64,000 bases of DNA. Source: Nocardioides sp. 1609 (GTDB lineage Bacteria; Actinomycetota; Actinomycetes; Propionibacteriales; Nocardioidaceae). This document shows, piece after piece, positions 36,122-46,500 of the stretch; the stretch's first letter is position 1, and each line of letters starts with the position of its first letter. Where the stretch lies: assembly GCF_004522105.1 (NCBI RefSeq), contig NZ_SPUJ01000004.1:496001-560000 (forward strand), written 5' to 3'. The notes beneath the pieces are model-generated. The model was not told where the DNA came from and ran no database searches. It saw nothing but the letters and a program-made list of their open reading frames with translations. The translations under genes and the position numbers were made by a program.

Positions 36122-36939
36122 GTGACGGGCGTCGAGCTGCACCACGGCGCGGCCACCGACGTCGGGCTGGTGCGCCAGGTCAACGAGGACTCGTTCCTGG
36201 TCGCCCCGCCGGTCTTCGTGGTCGCCGACGGCATGGGCGGCCACGACCGCGGCGACGTCGCGAGCCGCCTCGTGGTGGAGGAGTTCGGGCGCCTGGCCGA
36301 CGCCGGCTACGACCCGAACCGCGGCCCCGACATCATCGCCGAGACCCTGCGCACCGCCCAGGCCCGCATCGGGGAGTACGACGCCGGGCAGCGCGCCGCC
36401 GGTGCCCACGACTTCGCCGCCGGCACCACGGCCGTCGTGGCGCTGCTCATCGAGCAGTCGACCGAGCCGAAGTGGCTGCTGGCCAACCTGGGCGACTCCC
36501 GCATCTACCGCATCAACGACGGCGTCCTCGACCAGGTCAGCGTCGACCACAGCGTGGTCCAGGAGCTCGTCGAGGCCGGCGTGATCACCGCCGACGACGC
36601 CGCCGTCCACCCGGAGCGCCACATCATCACGCGGGCGCTCGGTGGCCGGGGCAGCGCGGAGGCCGACTACTTCGTCCTGCCGCTGTCGGGCGCGGAGCGC
36701 CTGATGCTCTGCTCCGACGGCGTCAGCGGCATGATCGACGACGCCGCGATCGCCGAGATCCTGCTCAGCACGTCCGATCCGCGCGACGCCGCCGACCGGG
36801 TCGTCGCAGCCGCCGTGGCGGCCGGAGGTCGTGACAACGCAACGGCCGTCGTCGTCGATGTGGTGGGATTGGCCGACGATCGACCGTACGACTCCGACGC
36901 GCAGCGCGAGAGTCTCGAGCAGAAGTTGGGAGCGCTGCC

Positions 36940-36943
<4 letters not shown>
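36122..36943 (+). CDS. PP2C-family Ser/Thr protein phosphatase
   Basis: This 273-residue metal-dependent phosphatase has all core PP2C motifs: RQVNEDSF near residue 20, [15 protein letters not shown] near residue 37, [29 protein letters not shown] near residue 200 and [11 protein letters not shown] near residue 243. It starts at GTG 36122 with GAGG a few bases upstream. Its stop overlaps the ATG of the FHA gene, so the phosphatase and an FHA phosphothreonine-reader are co-translated. A partner Ser/Thr kinase is expected but is not in the window. Confidence 0.92.
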
Positions 36944-38454
<1,511 letters not shown>

Positions 38455-38471
38455 TCCCTGGAGAGGGCCCG

Positions 38472-39596
38472 ATGAACCACCCCGCTCCTCCTCCGGAGGC
38501 GGTCAGCTATCCCGCTGCCGAGCTCGACCGACGGTTCTACGCGTTCGCCATCGACCGCGTGGTGGCGTGGGGCCTGTTCGTCGGTGCCGGCTACCTCGCG
38601 TGGCGCTACCTCTTCGACGACGACCGGGTCGGCGCCGGGATCGGCGTGGTGGTCGGCACGGTGGTGCTCGTCTCGCTCGTCTTCGCCGTGCTCCTCGGTG
38701 TCGCCGGCACCTCGCCCGGCAAGGCCCTGGTCGGCCTCCGCGTGGTCCGCGACGGCGACGGGCGTCCGATCGGCGTCTCCAAGGCGCTGGTGCGCACCGC
38801 CGTCCTCGGCATGTTCACCCTGCCGACCCTCGGGCTCGGCCTCGCCACCCTGGCCTGGACCGCCGTCATGGACCCGGGCGGACGACGTCGCGGCGGCCAC
38901 GACCGGATGAGCGGCGCCGTCGTGGTCGACGTCCGGCCGGCGCCGGCGGTCGAGGCGGAGGACGCCCGCCCCTACGCCATCGTGAACCTCACCGCGATGC
39001 GGCTGCGGCCCGCGCCACCGGTGGCCCCGCCCGTGCCCGTGCCGGCACCGGCCGGTCGACCCGCACCGTCCGGCCGGCCCGACCCGGCCCCCTCGCCCGC
39101 GCCGCCCCCGGCGCCCGCCCCGACCCCGACGCCCGCGCCCGCGCGCCCCGCCACCGCCGCCACCCCCGCCGCTCCCGCCGCGCCGCCCGCCCCGGCGCCG
39201 GGCCCGCCCGCCGCGCCGCCGCGCTCGCACCGCGCCACGCCGGCGACGCCCGCGGCGGCGGCCGCGCGCTGGCGGGTCACCTTCGACACGGGGGAGACGT
39301 TCGTCGTCGACGGCCTCGCGCTCGTCGGACGCCGTCCGGAGGCGCGCGCCGGGGAACCGGTGACCCACCTGGTGCCGCTGCGCTCCTCCGACATGTCGCT
39401 GTCGAAGACCCACGCTCAGTTCCAGGTCGTCCCCGACGGCGCGCTGGTCGTGATGGACCGCGGGTCGACCAACGGGTCGGTCGTGGTGCGTCAGGGCGTG
39501 TCGAAGTCGCTCACGGCCGGCCGGCCCTCGACGCTCGTCGACGGCGACACAGTCCGCTTCGGCGACCGCACCATGACCGTCGCCAAGGACGCCTGA
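38472..39596 (+). CDS. RDD-family membrane protein fused to an FHA domain
   Basis: This 374-residue protein has an RDD domain of three membrane helices (about residues 20-130; AAELDRRFYAFAIDRVVAWG, GTSPGKALVGLRVV). A cytoplasmic Pro/Ala linker follows (about residues 175-260). The protein ends in an FHA domain (about residues 265-374) with ALVGRRPEAR, SLSKTHAQF and DRGSTNGSVVV. ATG 38472 has GGAGAGGG upstream and lies 17 nt past the FHA gene. It probably places a phosphothreonine-binding module at the membrane, next to the soluble FHA protein and PP2C phosphatase of the same operon. Confidence 0.9.
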   Translation: MNHPAPPPEAVSYPAAELDRRFYAFAIDRVVAWGLFVGAGYLAWRYLFDDDRVGAGIGVVVGTVVLVSLVFAVLLGVAGTSPGKALVGLRVVRDGDGRPIGVSKALVRTAVLGMFTLPTLGLGLATLAWTAVMDPGGRRRGGHDRMSGAVVVDVRPAPAVEAEDARPYAIVNLTAMRLRPAPPVAPPVPVPAPAGRPAPSGRPDPAPSPAPPPAPAPTPTPAPARPATAATPAAPAAPPAPAPGPPAAPPRSHRATPATPAAAAARWRVTFDTGETFVVDGLALVGRRPEARAGEPVTHLVPLRSSDMSLSKTHAQFQVVPDGALVVMDRGSTNGSVVVRQGVSKSLTAGRPSTLVDGDTVRFGDRTMTVAKDA

Positions 39597-39601
39597 GCGA
39601 C

Positions 39602-40450
39602 CTACGGGGCGTCGGGCACCGAGTCGAAGACGTCGGGGCGCCCGACGAACCGGGCGTGGTCCAACGGCCAGACCAGCGAGAACACCTTGCCGACGACGTT
39701 GTCGAGCGGCACGAACGGCCGGTCGGGGGCGCAGCCCTGCTCCTTCGGCCCGCACAGCCGTGCCGAGGAGTCCGCCGAGGCGGCCCGGTTGTCGCCCATC
39801 ACGAACAGCCGGTCGTCGGGCACCGTGACCTCCCAGCCCCGCTGGCAGCCGCGCTGCCCGTAGGGCATCGGGCCGTCGCAGTCCTGCTGCGGCGCGATGA
39901 AGTCGTCCTCGTCGAGGGCGACGCCGTTGACCTCGAGCTGGCCGTCGGCGTCGCAGCACACGATCGTGTCGCCGGGCACGCCGACGACCCGCTTCACCAG
40001 GTGGCCGCCGGTCGGGTAGAGCCCGACCTTGGCCAGGCCCTTCGACAGCAGCGTGGTGGGGCCGATCTCGGGTCCCACCAGCCAGCCGCCCGGGTCCTCG
40101 AACACGATGACGTCGCCGCGCGAGGGCGAGCCGCCGAACCAGTAGGACACCTTCTGGACCAGGATCCGGTCGTTCTTGACCAGGCCCGGCTCCATCGAGG
40201 CCGACGGGATGTAGAACGCCTGCACGAGGAACGTCTTGATGACCAGCGCCATCACGAGCGCGACGACGAGCAGCACGATCGTCTCCAGCCAGAGCGGTGC
40301 GCGCCGCCGGTGGCCGTCGTCCGCGGCGGTCGTGCCGTCCTCGTCGTCGGGGCCGGCAACCGCCGTCGGCTCGGGCCCGGGTGTCGCGACGGGCTCGGCG
40401 GGGTCGGTCTTCCCGAGGTCGGGTCGGCGCGGCTCGTCGTCATCTGGCAC
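39602..40450 (-). CDS. lepB: Signal peptidase I
   Basis: This 282-residue enzyme cleaves Sec and Tat signal peptides outside the membrane. An acidic, proline-rich cytoplasmic leader of about 50 residues precedes one membrane helix (about residues 54-75). The catalytic serine is S85 in IPSASMEPG and the general base lysine is K153 in HLVKRVVGVPGD. The closing box FVMGDNRAASADS is also present, so the active site is complete. The GTG at 40450 is chosen because TACATT (40458-40463) lies 7 nt upstream. Two CC cysteine pairs near residue 166 are unusual. Confidence 0.93.
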   Translation of the reverse strand: MPDDDEPRRPDLGKTDPAEPVATPGPEPTAVAGPDDEDGTTAADDGHRRRAPLWLETIVLLVVALVMALVIKTFLVQAFYIPSASMEPGLVKNDRILVQKVSYWFGGSPSRGDVIVFEDPGGWLVGPEIGPTTLLSKGLAKVGLYPTGGHLVKRVVGVPGDTIVCCDADGQLEVNGVALDEDDFIAPQQDCDGPMPYGQRGCQRGWEVTVPDDRLFVMGDNRAASADSSARLCGPKEQGCAPDRPFVPLDNVVGKVFSLVWPLDHARFVGRPDVFDSVPDAP

Positions 40451-40457
40451 GACAGGG

Positions 40458-40493
40458 AATGTACGCCAGGCCCCGTCGCCGCCGACGTACGGT
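40458..40493. promoter_or_regulatory. Divergent leaderless promoters of lepB and the VOC gene
   Basis: Minus-strand TACATT (40458-40463) precedes the lepB GTG by 7 nt. Plus-strand TACGGT (40488-40493) precedes the VOC GTG by 6 nt. The hexamers are 24 bp apart and the two coding regions 49 bp apart. Confidence 0.55.
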
Positions 40494-40499
40494 GAGGGC

Positions 40500-40919
40500 G
40501 TGGCCGACCACCCCGTCCTGATGCACACCGCGATCGACGCGGTGGACGCCCGCGGGCTCGCGGAGTTCTACCGACGCCTCCTCGGTCTGCGCTACCGGCC
40601 GGGTGACGAGCCGGCCGCCGGGGCGCCCGACGACGACGCCGACTGGCTCGTGCTCCTCGACGAGGCCGGTCGCCGGGTGCTCGCGGTGCAGCGCGTCGGG
40701 CGCCTCGAGCGGGCCACCTGGCCCACGGACGACGTCCCGAAGCAGATGCACCACGACTTCCGGGTCCCCGACGCCGAGGCGCTGGAGCGGCACGGTCGAC
40801 GGGCCGAGGACCTCGGCGCGACGGTGCTGCTCGACCGCACCGACGACGACGACGAGCCGCTCCTCGTGCTGGCCGACCCGGCCGGCCACCCGTTCTGCCT
40901 CCTCGTCGCGCAGCACTGA
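40500..40919 (+). CDS. VOC-superfamily (glyoxalase-like) protein
   Basis: This 139-residue protein has the single VOC module: an N-terminal [17 protein letters not shown] strand-helix, a central MHHDFRV and a C-terminal [13 protein letters not shown]. The metal-ligand histidines are partly conserved (His in MHTAID and MHHDF, His near the end). It resembles the glyoxalase/bleomycin-resistance group common in actinobacteria. Substrate unknown. TACGGT (40488-40493) lies 6 nt before the GTG. Confidence 0.85.
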   Translation: MADHPVLMHTAIDAVDARGLAEFYRRLLGLRYRPGDEPAAGAPDDDADWLVLLDEAGRRVLAVQRVGRLERATWPTDDVPKQMHHDFRVPDAEALERHGRRAEDLGATVLLDRTDDDDEPLLVLADPAGHPFCLLVAQH

Positions 40920-40928
40920 CCGCACCGC

Positions 40929-40945
40929 GTGACGCGGGTTACGTT
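40929..40945 (+). promoter_or_regulatory. Crp-like site over the acyl-CoA synthetase promoter
   Basis: GTGACGCGGGTTAC (40929-40942) fits GTGA-N6-TCAC with one mismatch and overlaps the -10 TACGTT (40940-40945), which lies 6 nt before the ATG. It resembles the better palindrome at the cox promoter. Confidence 0.4.
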
Positions 40946-40951
40946 CTCCCC

Positions 40952-42568
40952 ATGCAGTCCTACGCCCGCGGGGAGACCGACCAGCCGCTTCTCGACGAGA
41001 CCATCGGCGCCAACCTGGCGCGCACCGTCGCGTCCTGGCCGGACCGGGAGGCGCTGGTCGAGGTGGCCACCGGTCGGCGCTGGACCTGGGCCGAGCTGGC
41101 CCGCGACGTCGACGCCGTCGCGCGGGGGCTCGTCGCAGCCGGCCTGGACGTCGGCGACCGGGTCGGGATCTGGTCGCCCAACTGCGCCGAGTGGACGATC
41201 GCGCAGTACGCCTGCGCCGACGTCGGCGTCGTCCTGGTGAACGTCAACCCGGCCTACCGCACCCACGAGCTCGCCTACGCCGTCAACCAGAGCGGGATGC
41301 GGCTGCTGCTGGCCGCCTCGGCGTTCAAGACCAGCGACTACCGCTCCATGGTCGACGCCGTCCGCGGCGACTGCCCGCGACTGGAGCGCACGGTCTTCGT
41401 CGACACCGACGACTGGGCCGGGCTGGTGGCGGCGGGCGAGGACGTCGCCGAGGAGACGATGGCCGCGCGGCGGGCCGGGCTGTCGCCGTCCGACCCGATC
41501 AACATCCAGTACACGTCGGGCACGACCGGCTACCCCAAGGGCGCGACGCTGAGCCACCGCAACATCCTCAACAACGGCTACTTCACGACCGAGACGATCG
41601 GGCTGACCCACACCGACCGGCTCTGCATCCCGGTGCCGTTCTACCACTGCTTCGGGATGGTGATGGCGAACCTCGGCTGCACCAGCCACGGCGCGACGAT
41701 GGTGATCCCCGGCCCGGCGTTCGACCCGGAGGCGACGCTGCGCGCCGTGGAGGACGAGCGGTGCACGGTGCTGTACGGCGTCCCGACGATGTTCATCGCG
41801 ATGCAGGGCGCCGCGTCGTTCGGCGAGCGCGACCTGTCGTCGTTGCGGAGCGGGATCATGGCCGGCTCGATCTGCCCGGTCGAGGTGATGCGACGCTGCA
41901 TCGACGACATGCACATGGCGGAGGTGTCGATCGCCTACGGGATGACCGAGACGTCCCCGGTGTCGTGCCAGACCCGCGCCGACGACGACCTCGACCGGCG
42001 CACGACGACCATCGGGCGGGTCCACCCGCACGTCGAGATCAAGGTGGTCGACCCGGTGAGCGGCGAGACCGTCGAGCGCGACACCACCGGCGAGCTCTGC
42101 ACCCGCGGCTACTCGGTGATGACGGGCTACTGGGACGACCCCGACAAGACCGCCGAGGCGGTCGACGCCGACGGCTGGATGCACACCGGCGACCTCGCGG
42201 TGATGCGCGAGGACGGCTACTGCGTGATCGTCGGACGGATCAAGGACATGGTGATCCGCGGCGGCGAGAACATCTACCCCCGCGAGATCGAGGAGTTCCT
42301 CTTCCAGCACGACGACATCGAGGACGTCCAGGTCGTCGGCGTCCCCGACGAGCGGTACGGCGAGGAGCTCTGCGCGTGGATCCGGATGCGCGCGGGGGCC
42401 GACCCGCTCGACGCGGACGCCGTCCGCGCCTTCGCCACCGACCGCCTGGCGCACTACAAGATCCCGCGCTACGTGCTGGTCGTCGACGAGTTCCCGATGA
42501 CCGTCACCGGCAAGGTGCGCAAGGTCGAGATGCGCGCGAGGTCGACGGCCGAGCTCGGGCTGGGCTGA
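40952..42568 (+). CDS. Fatty-acyl-CoA synthetase (AMP-binding enzyme)
   Basis: This 538-residue adenylate-forming enzyme activates a fatty acid with ATP and CoA. The phosphate-binding loop is [13 protein letters not shown] near residue 187. Other motifs are [11 protein letters not shown] near residue 328, the hinge [17 protein letters not shown] near residue 430 and the C-terminal catalytic lysine in MTVTGKVRK near residue 522. It belongs to the FadD-like long/medium-chain group. The TACGTT hexamer 6 nt upstream gives a leaderless mRNA, and a Crp-like site suggests carbon-source control. Confidence 0.93.
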   Translation: MQSYARGETDQPLLDETIGANLARTVASWPDREALVEVATGRRWTWAELARDVDAVARGLVAAGLDVGDRVGIWSPNCAEWTIAQYACADVGVVLVNVNPAYRTHELAYAVNQSGMRLLLAASAFKTSDYRSMVDAVRGDCPRLERTVFVDTDDWAGLVAAGEDVAEETMAARRAGLSPSDPINIQYTSGTTGYPKGATLSHRNILNNGYFTTETIGLTHTDRLCIPVPFYHCFGMVMANLGCTSHGATMVIPGPAFDPEATLRAVEDERCTVLYGVPTMFIAMQGAASFGERDLSSLRSGIMAGSICPVEVMRRCIDDMHMAEVSIAYGMTETSPVSCQTRADDDLDRRTTTIGRVHPHVEIKVVDPVSGETVERDTTGELCTRGYSVMTGYWDDPDKTAEAVDADGWMHTGDLAVMREDGYCVIVGRIKDMVIRGGENIYPREIEEFLFQHDDIEDVQVVGVPDERYGEELCAWIRMRAGADPLDADAVRAFATDRLAHYKIPRYVLVVDEFPMTVTGKVRKVEMRARSTAELGLG

Positions 42569-42594
42569 GGCGCCGCCCGCGGACGGCGTCGACG

Positions 42595-43173
42595 TCAGCG
42601 CGCGAGGCTCCACTCCTCGCGCAGCAGGCCGTAGATCGCGGAGTCGGTCCACTCGCCGGTGCCGTCGTCCCACCAGTCGCGGCGCAGGTGCGCCTCGTGC
42701 CGCATGCCGAGCCGCTCGCAGAGGCGGGCGGAGGCGTCGTTGCGGGGGTCTAGGTTGGCGTAGACGCGGTGGCAGCCGAAGTGGTCGAAGGCCAGGTCGG
42801 TGACGGCCCGGGCCGCCTCGGTGGCCAGCCCCCTGCCGCCGTGACCGGGGTGGAAGACGTAGCCGATCTCGGCGATCGAGCGCCGGGCCTCGCCCTTTAG
42901 TCGCAGCATGACGTCGCCGACGACGACGCCGGCGTGGTCGGCGACGAGCGTGAGGGCCCAGTCGGCGTCCGGGTCGGCGGCGGGGTCGGTGGTCAGGTTC
43001 CGGTGCCAGGCCGCCACCCGCTCGCGGACGGCGTCCTCGCCCTGCGGGTCGAACGGCAGCCAGCGGCACACCTCGGGGTCGCCGCGGTAGGCCACCAGGG
43101 CCTCGACGTCGGACTCGACCGCGCTGCGCAGCACCAGTCGCTCGGTGCGCAGCGGGAGCGGCGGCGCGGTCAC
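42595..43173 (-). CDS. GNAT acetyltransferase, RimJ/RimL type
   Basis: This 192-residue acetyltransferase begins with LRTERLVLRSA. It contains the acetyl-CoA motif VFHPGHGGRGLATEAARAV near residue 112 and the NDASARLCERLGM helix near residue 147, as in RimJ/RimL-like N-acetyltransferases. Substrate unknown. It starts at GTG 43173, whose GTGA overlaps the stop of the subtilase, so it is translationally coupled to a secreted protease. A shared function is not obvious. Confidence 0.9.
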   Translation of the reverse strand: MTAPPLPLRTERLVLRSAVESDVEALVAYRGDPEVCRWLPFDPQGEDAVRERVAAWHRNLTTDPAADPDADWALTLVADHAGVVVGDVMLRLKGEARRSIAEIGYVFHPGHGGRGLATEAARAVTDLAFDHFGCHRVYANLDPRNDASARLCERLGMRHEAHLRRDWWDDGTGEWTDSAIYGLLREEWSLAR

Positions 43174-45245
43174 CGGGTGATCCCGACGGGCAGCCGGGTG
43201 ACCGTGCCGGAGGCGCCGCGCCAGACGACGAAGCCGTCGTCGAGGCGGCCCCGGCCGGGTCCGGACACGCGCACGGTGAACGTGACGCTCTCGCCGCGGC
43301 CCAGGCGGACGGCGGCCGGGCGCACGCTGACGTCACGGCGGAACCCGCGCGCCGACGACGAGAAGTAGAGCCGCCGTCCGGTGACGTTGGTGATCGTGCG
43401 CCGAGCCACGCGGTCGCCGTCGGCGAGGACGAGGGTGGGGGCGTTGAGGTCGGTGCGCCGGCCGTCGAGCCAGGACCGGTAGGCCCGGGGCGGCACGAGG
43501 TAGGCCAGGCCGGGCCGGCCGGCCCGGTCGGGCTGCACGAGGCCGGCGCCGCTGCGCAGCACCGAGGTGCGGGACACGGGGCGGGCCGAGGTGACCAGCG
43601 CCGAGCGGACCTCGGCGGGACGCATCCCGTCGCCCAGCAGGACGGCGGCCACGCCGGCCGTGTGGGCGGTGGCGACCGACGTGCCGGTGGTGAAGGTCCA
43701 GCCCTCGCCGCCGGGGACCGCGGTGAGCACGCCGGTGCCGGGGGCGACGACGTCGGGCTTCAGGACGCCGCTGCCGGCCCCGGACGCCGAGAAGTCGGCC
43801 ACCCGGACCCGCCGCTCGGCGACGCCGCTCGAGGTGAGGGTGACGCGGCCGGTCGGGTGGCTGCGCAGCCACCGGAGCAGGGTGCGGGCGTGGCGGACCG
43901 GCAGGTGCACGGTCGGCACGCTGTGGACGTCGGCGTCGACGGAGCCGGCGCTGCGGTTGAGCAGCACCATCCCGGCGCCGTCGGCGAGCGCGACGGCGCG
44001 GGACTTGTCGACGCGCCCGACCCGGCCGCGGTCGCAGACCACGACGACGCCGCCCACGCGGGCGGCGTCGAGGCTGCCGGGGGTGCAGTAGCGGGCCTCC
44101 GCACGCCGGGCGCCGGCCGCGGCGACGTCGACGGCGCGCACGACGCGTGCCGGGCCGACCGTCGTCCGGGCGAGCATCGCGCCGCCGACGGCTCCGACAC
44201 CGGGGAGCAGCACCCGGCCGCGCCGGGCCTCCCCGGTGGTGGCGCCGACGGTGGTGACCCAGGGGGAGGAGTGGGCGGTCGCACCCGCGCCGTCGTTGCC
44301 GGCGGCGGCGACCACGACGACCCCGGCCTCGGTGGCCCCGAGCAGGGCGCGCTCGACGGTGTCGAGCACACCGGGCCCCCCGACCGCCAGGCTCAGCACG
44401 TCGACGCCGTCGCGGGTGGCGTCGTCGACCGCGGTGACCACGTCGGCGGTGGAGCAGCCGTCGTCGGCGGGATCGGGGGCGCTCCAGCAGGCCTTGTAGA
44501 CGGCCAGGCTCGCGTCGGGCGCCATGCCGCCGAAGTCGCCGAGGCGCTCGCCACCGACCTCGACCGGGACGCCGGGGTTGCCCGCGGCGACCGAGGCCAT
44601 CTGGGTGCCGTGGCCGTCGGAGTCGCGCGGCGACAGCGTGCTCGCGGCGCGGAGCCGGTCGGTGCCGAACCCGTCGACGTACCAGCGGGCCGCGACCACC
44701 TTGCCGTTGCACTCCGCGGCGACCCAGTCGCCGGCCACCGCGCAGTCGCCGTCGAAGCCGGCCGGACGCCGCGCGGCCGTGCGCTGGGCGAAGAGCGGGC
44801 TGTCGGGCGCCAGGCCGCTGTCGACCAGGCCGATCACGACGCCCGACCCGCCGGTGGTCGGACCGTCGCCGAACCGGCCCGACGGCGGCAGCGCCGGCGC
44901 CGACGCCATCGCGCGCACCTCGTCGGCCTCGACCGAGACGACCTCGGTCAGGGCGTCGACGTCGGCGGCGCGCTCGGCGTCGAGCCGGACGGCGAAGCCG
45001 TTCAGGGCGGTATGCCAGCGGTAGACCGGGTCGGGGAGGGCGAGGGCGTCGAGGACGTCGTCCTGGTCGACGTCCGGCTGCAGCGTGACGAGGTAGAGCG
45101 CGGTGCCCGGCGCGGCCTCCGCGGGGGACTGAGAGGAGGCCGCCGCGGCACCGCCGTCGGGCCGGACGAGCAGGGTGGCCAGGAGCGCGCCACACAGGGC
45201 GGTGGCGCGCACCGTGGAGCGCCGGCGCCGTCGTCGCTCCGTCAC
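43170..45245 (-). CDS. Secreted S8 subtilisin-like serine protease with PA insert
   Basis: This 691-residue protein has a basic signal peptide (about residues 1-40) and a propeptide (about residues 45-120, VTLQPDVDQDDVLDALALP). The catalytic triad is Asp in IGLVDSGLAP, His in DSDGHGTQMASV and Ser in FTTGTSVATAHTAGV. A PA-like insert (GSLDAARVGGVVVVCDRG) lies between His and Ser. The active-site turn has TAH where most relatives have a Pro before His. GTG 45245 is preferred because GGGGGGA lies just upstream. It is the first gene of a pair with the GNAT gene. Confidence 0.9.
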   Translation of the reverse strand: MTERRRRRRSTVRATALCGALLATLLVRPDGGAAAASSQSPAEAAPGTALYLVTLQPDVDQDDVLDALALPDPVYRWHTALNGFAVRLDAERAADVDALTEVVSVEADEVRAMASAPALPPSGRFGDGPTTGGSGVVIGLVDSGLAPDSPLFAQRTAARRPAGFDGDCAVAGDWVAAECNGKVVAARWYVDGFGTDRLRAASTLSPRDSDGHGTQMASVAAGNPGVPVEVGGERLGDFGGMAPDASLAVYKACWSAPDPADDGCSTADVVTAVDDATRDGVDVLSLAVGGPGVLDTVERALLGATEAGVVVVAAAGNDGAGATAHSSPWVTTVGATTGEARRGRVLLPGVGAVGGAMLARTTVGPARVVRAVDVAAAGARRAEARYCTPGSLDAARVGGVVVVCDRGRVGRVDKSRAVALADGAGMVLLNRSAGSVDADVHSVPTVHLPVRHARTLLRWLRSHPTGRVTLTSSGVAERRVRVADFSASGAGSGVLKPDVVAPGTGVLTAVPGGEGWTFTTGTSVATAHTAGVAAVLLGDGMRPAEVRSALVTSARPVSRTSVLRSGAGLVQPDRAGRPGLAYLVPPRAYRSWLDGRRTDLNAPTLVLADGDRVARRTITNVTGRRLYFSSSARGFRRDVSVRPAAVRLGRGESVTFTVRVSGPGRGRLDDGFVVWRGASGTVTRLPVGITR

Positions 45246-45354
45246 GTCGTCCCCCCGCCCTCGTCGTGTCCTGGTGGTCGAGCCGTCCATTGTGGCCCAC
45301 CCGGGCGTCCGACGCACGGGGCCGGTCCTCCCGCCGGTCTCCTACCCTGGTCCG

Positions 45355-45975
45355 GTGACCGCTCCCCACGACCCGCTCGTCGTCGGGTTCGACCTCGACA
45401 TGACCCTCATCGACACGGTCCCGGGGTTCACCTCGGTGCTCACCGCGCTGGGCGCCGAGCTGGGCGTGACCTTCCCCGTCGAGGCGATGACCGCCGTCCT
45501 CGGCCCGCCGCTGGACGTCGTCCTGGCGCCGTACCTGCCCGCCGACGACCTCGCGTCGGCCGGCGACCGGTTCCGCGCGCTCTACCCGGAGCACGCCGTG
45601 GCGTCGGTGCCGCTGCTCGCCGGCGCGGCCGACGCCCTGGCCGCCGTCCGGCGCCACGGCGGCAAGGTCGTCGTCGTCACCGGCAAGTACGAACCCAACG
45701 CCCGACTGCACCTGGACCACCTCGGCGTCGAGGTCGACGTCCTCGAGGGGTGGGTGTGGGGCGTCGGCAAGGCGGCCGCGCTGCGCCGCGAGGGCGCCTC
45801 GATCTACGTCGGCGACCACGTCCACGACGTCGAGGGCGCGCTGGCCGCCGACGCGCTCAGCGTCTCGGTGCTGACAGGCGGTTGCAGCCGCGAGGAGCTG
45901 CTCGACGCGGGCACGCACGTCGTCCTCGACGACCTGCGCGATTTCCCGTCGTGGCTCGACGCGCACGTGGCATAG
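45355..45975 (+). CDS. HAD-superfamily phosphatase
   Basis: This 206-residue protein carries HAD motif I GFDLDMTLIDT (nucleophile Asp in DxDxT near residue 12), motif II VVTGK, and motif IV YVGDHVHDVEGA near residue 162. The cap domain is small. It is similar to phosphoglycolate-type phosphatases, but the substrate is not identifiable. TACCCT (45343-45348) lies 6 nt before GTG 45355, which fixes the start despite a longer open frame. It is transcribed away from the subtilase. Confidence 0.9.
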   Translation: MTAPHDPLVVGFDLDMTLIDTVPGFTSVLTALGAELGVTFPVEAMTAVLGPPLDVVLAPYLPADDLASAGDRFRALYPEHAVASVPLLAGAADALAAVRRHGGKVVVVTGKYEPNARLHLDHLGVEVDVLEGWVWGVGKAAALRREGASIYVGDHVHDVEGALAADALSVSVLTGGCSREELLDAGTHVVLDDLRDFPSWLDAHVA

Positions 45976-46042
45976 GGTGACGCTCGCTCGAGGGACCTCG
46001 GGCAGGATCGGCCCGTCCGGGCAGAGGGAGCAGGCGAGAGCA

Positions 46043-46438
46043 GTGCCGAACGGCAAGGTGAAGTGGTACGACGTCGACAAGGGCTTCGGCTTCCTGTCCC
46101 AGGAGAGCGGCCCCGACGTCTACGTGCACGCCGACGCGCTCCCGGCCGGCACGACGGCCCTCAAGCCCGGCGCCCGCGTCGAGTTCGGCATCGCCCAGGG
46201 GCGCAAGGGCGACCAGGCGCTCCAGGTGCGGCTGCTCGAGAAGCCCGCCTCCGTCTCGCGCAACCAGTCGCAGGCGCGACGCAAGAGCCCCGAGGAGATG
46301 GTCCCGATCGTGGAGGACCTGATCCGCCTGCTCGACGGCATGGGTGAGGCCTACCGGCACGGACGGCACCCCGACGGCAAGGCGGCCGCACCGGTCGCGA
46401 AGCTGTTGCGGGTCCTCGCCGACGAGCTGGAGCTCTAG
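46043..46438 (+). CDS. Cold-shock domain protein with C-terminal extension
   Basis: This 131-residue protein has a cold-shock domain at residues 1-66, with RNP1-like KGFGFLS and RNP2-like VYVHADAL, that binds single-stranded RNA or DNA. A further 65-residue extension (SVSRNQSQARRKSPEEM then a helical part ending LLRVLADELEL) is absent from minimal CspA. This two-part form is the mycobacterial CspB kind. The GTG at 46043 has GAGAG just before it. It may act as an RNA chaperone in stress. Confidence 0.9.
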   Translation: MPNGKVKWYDVDKGFGFLSQESGPDVYVHADALPAGTTALKPGARVEFGIAQGRKGDQALQVRLLEKPASVSRNQSQARRKSPEEMVPIVEDLIRLLDGMGEAYRHGRHPDGKAAAPVAKLLRVLADELEL

Positions 46439-46500
46439 CCGGGCGCAGGTCGGCGCCCCGTCGACCGGGAGCACGCCGGCGGGTGCGAGCGGCCGCGGCG

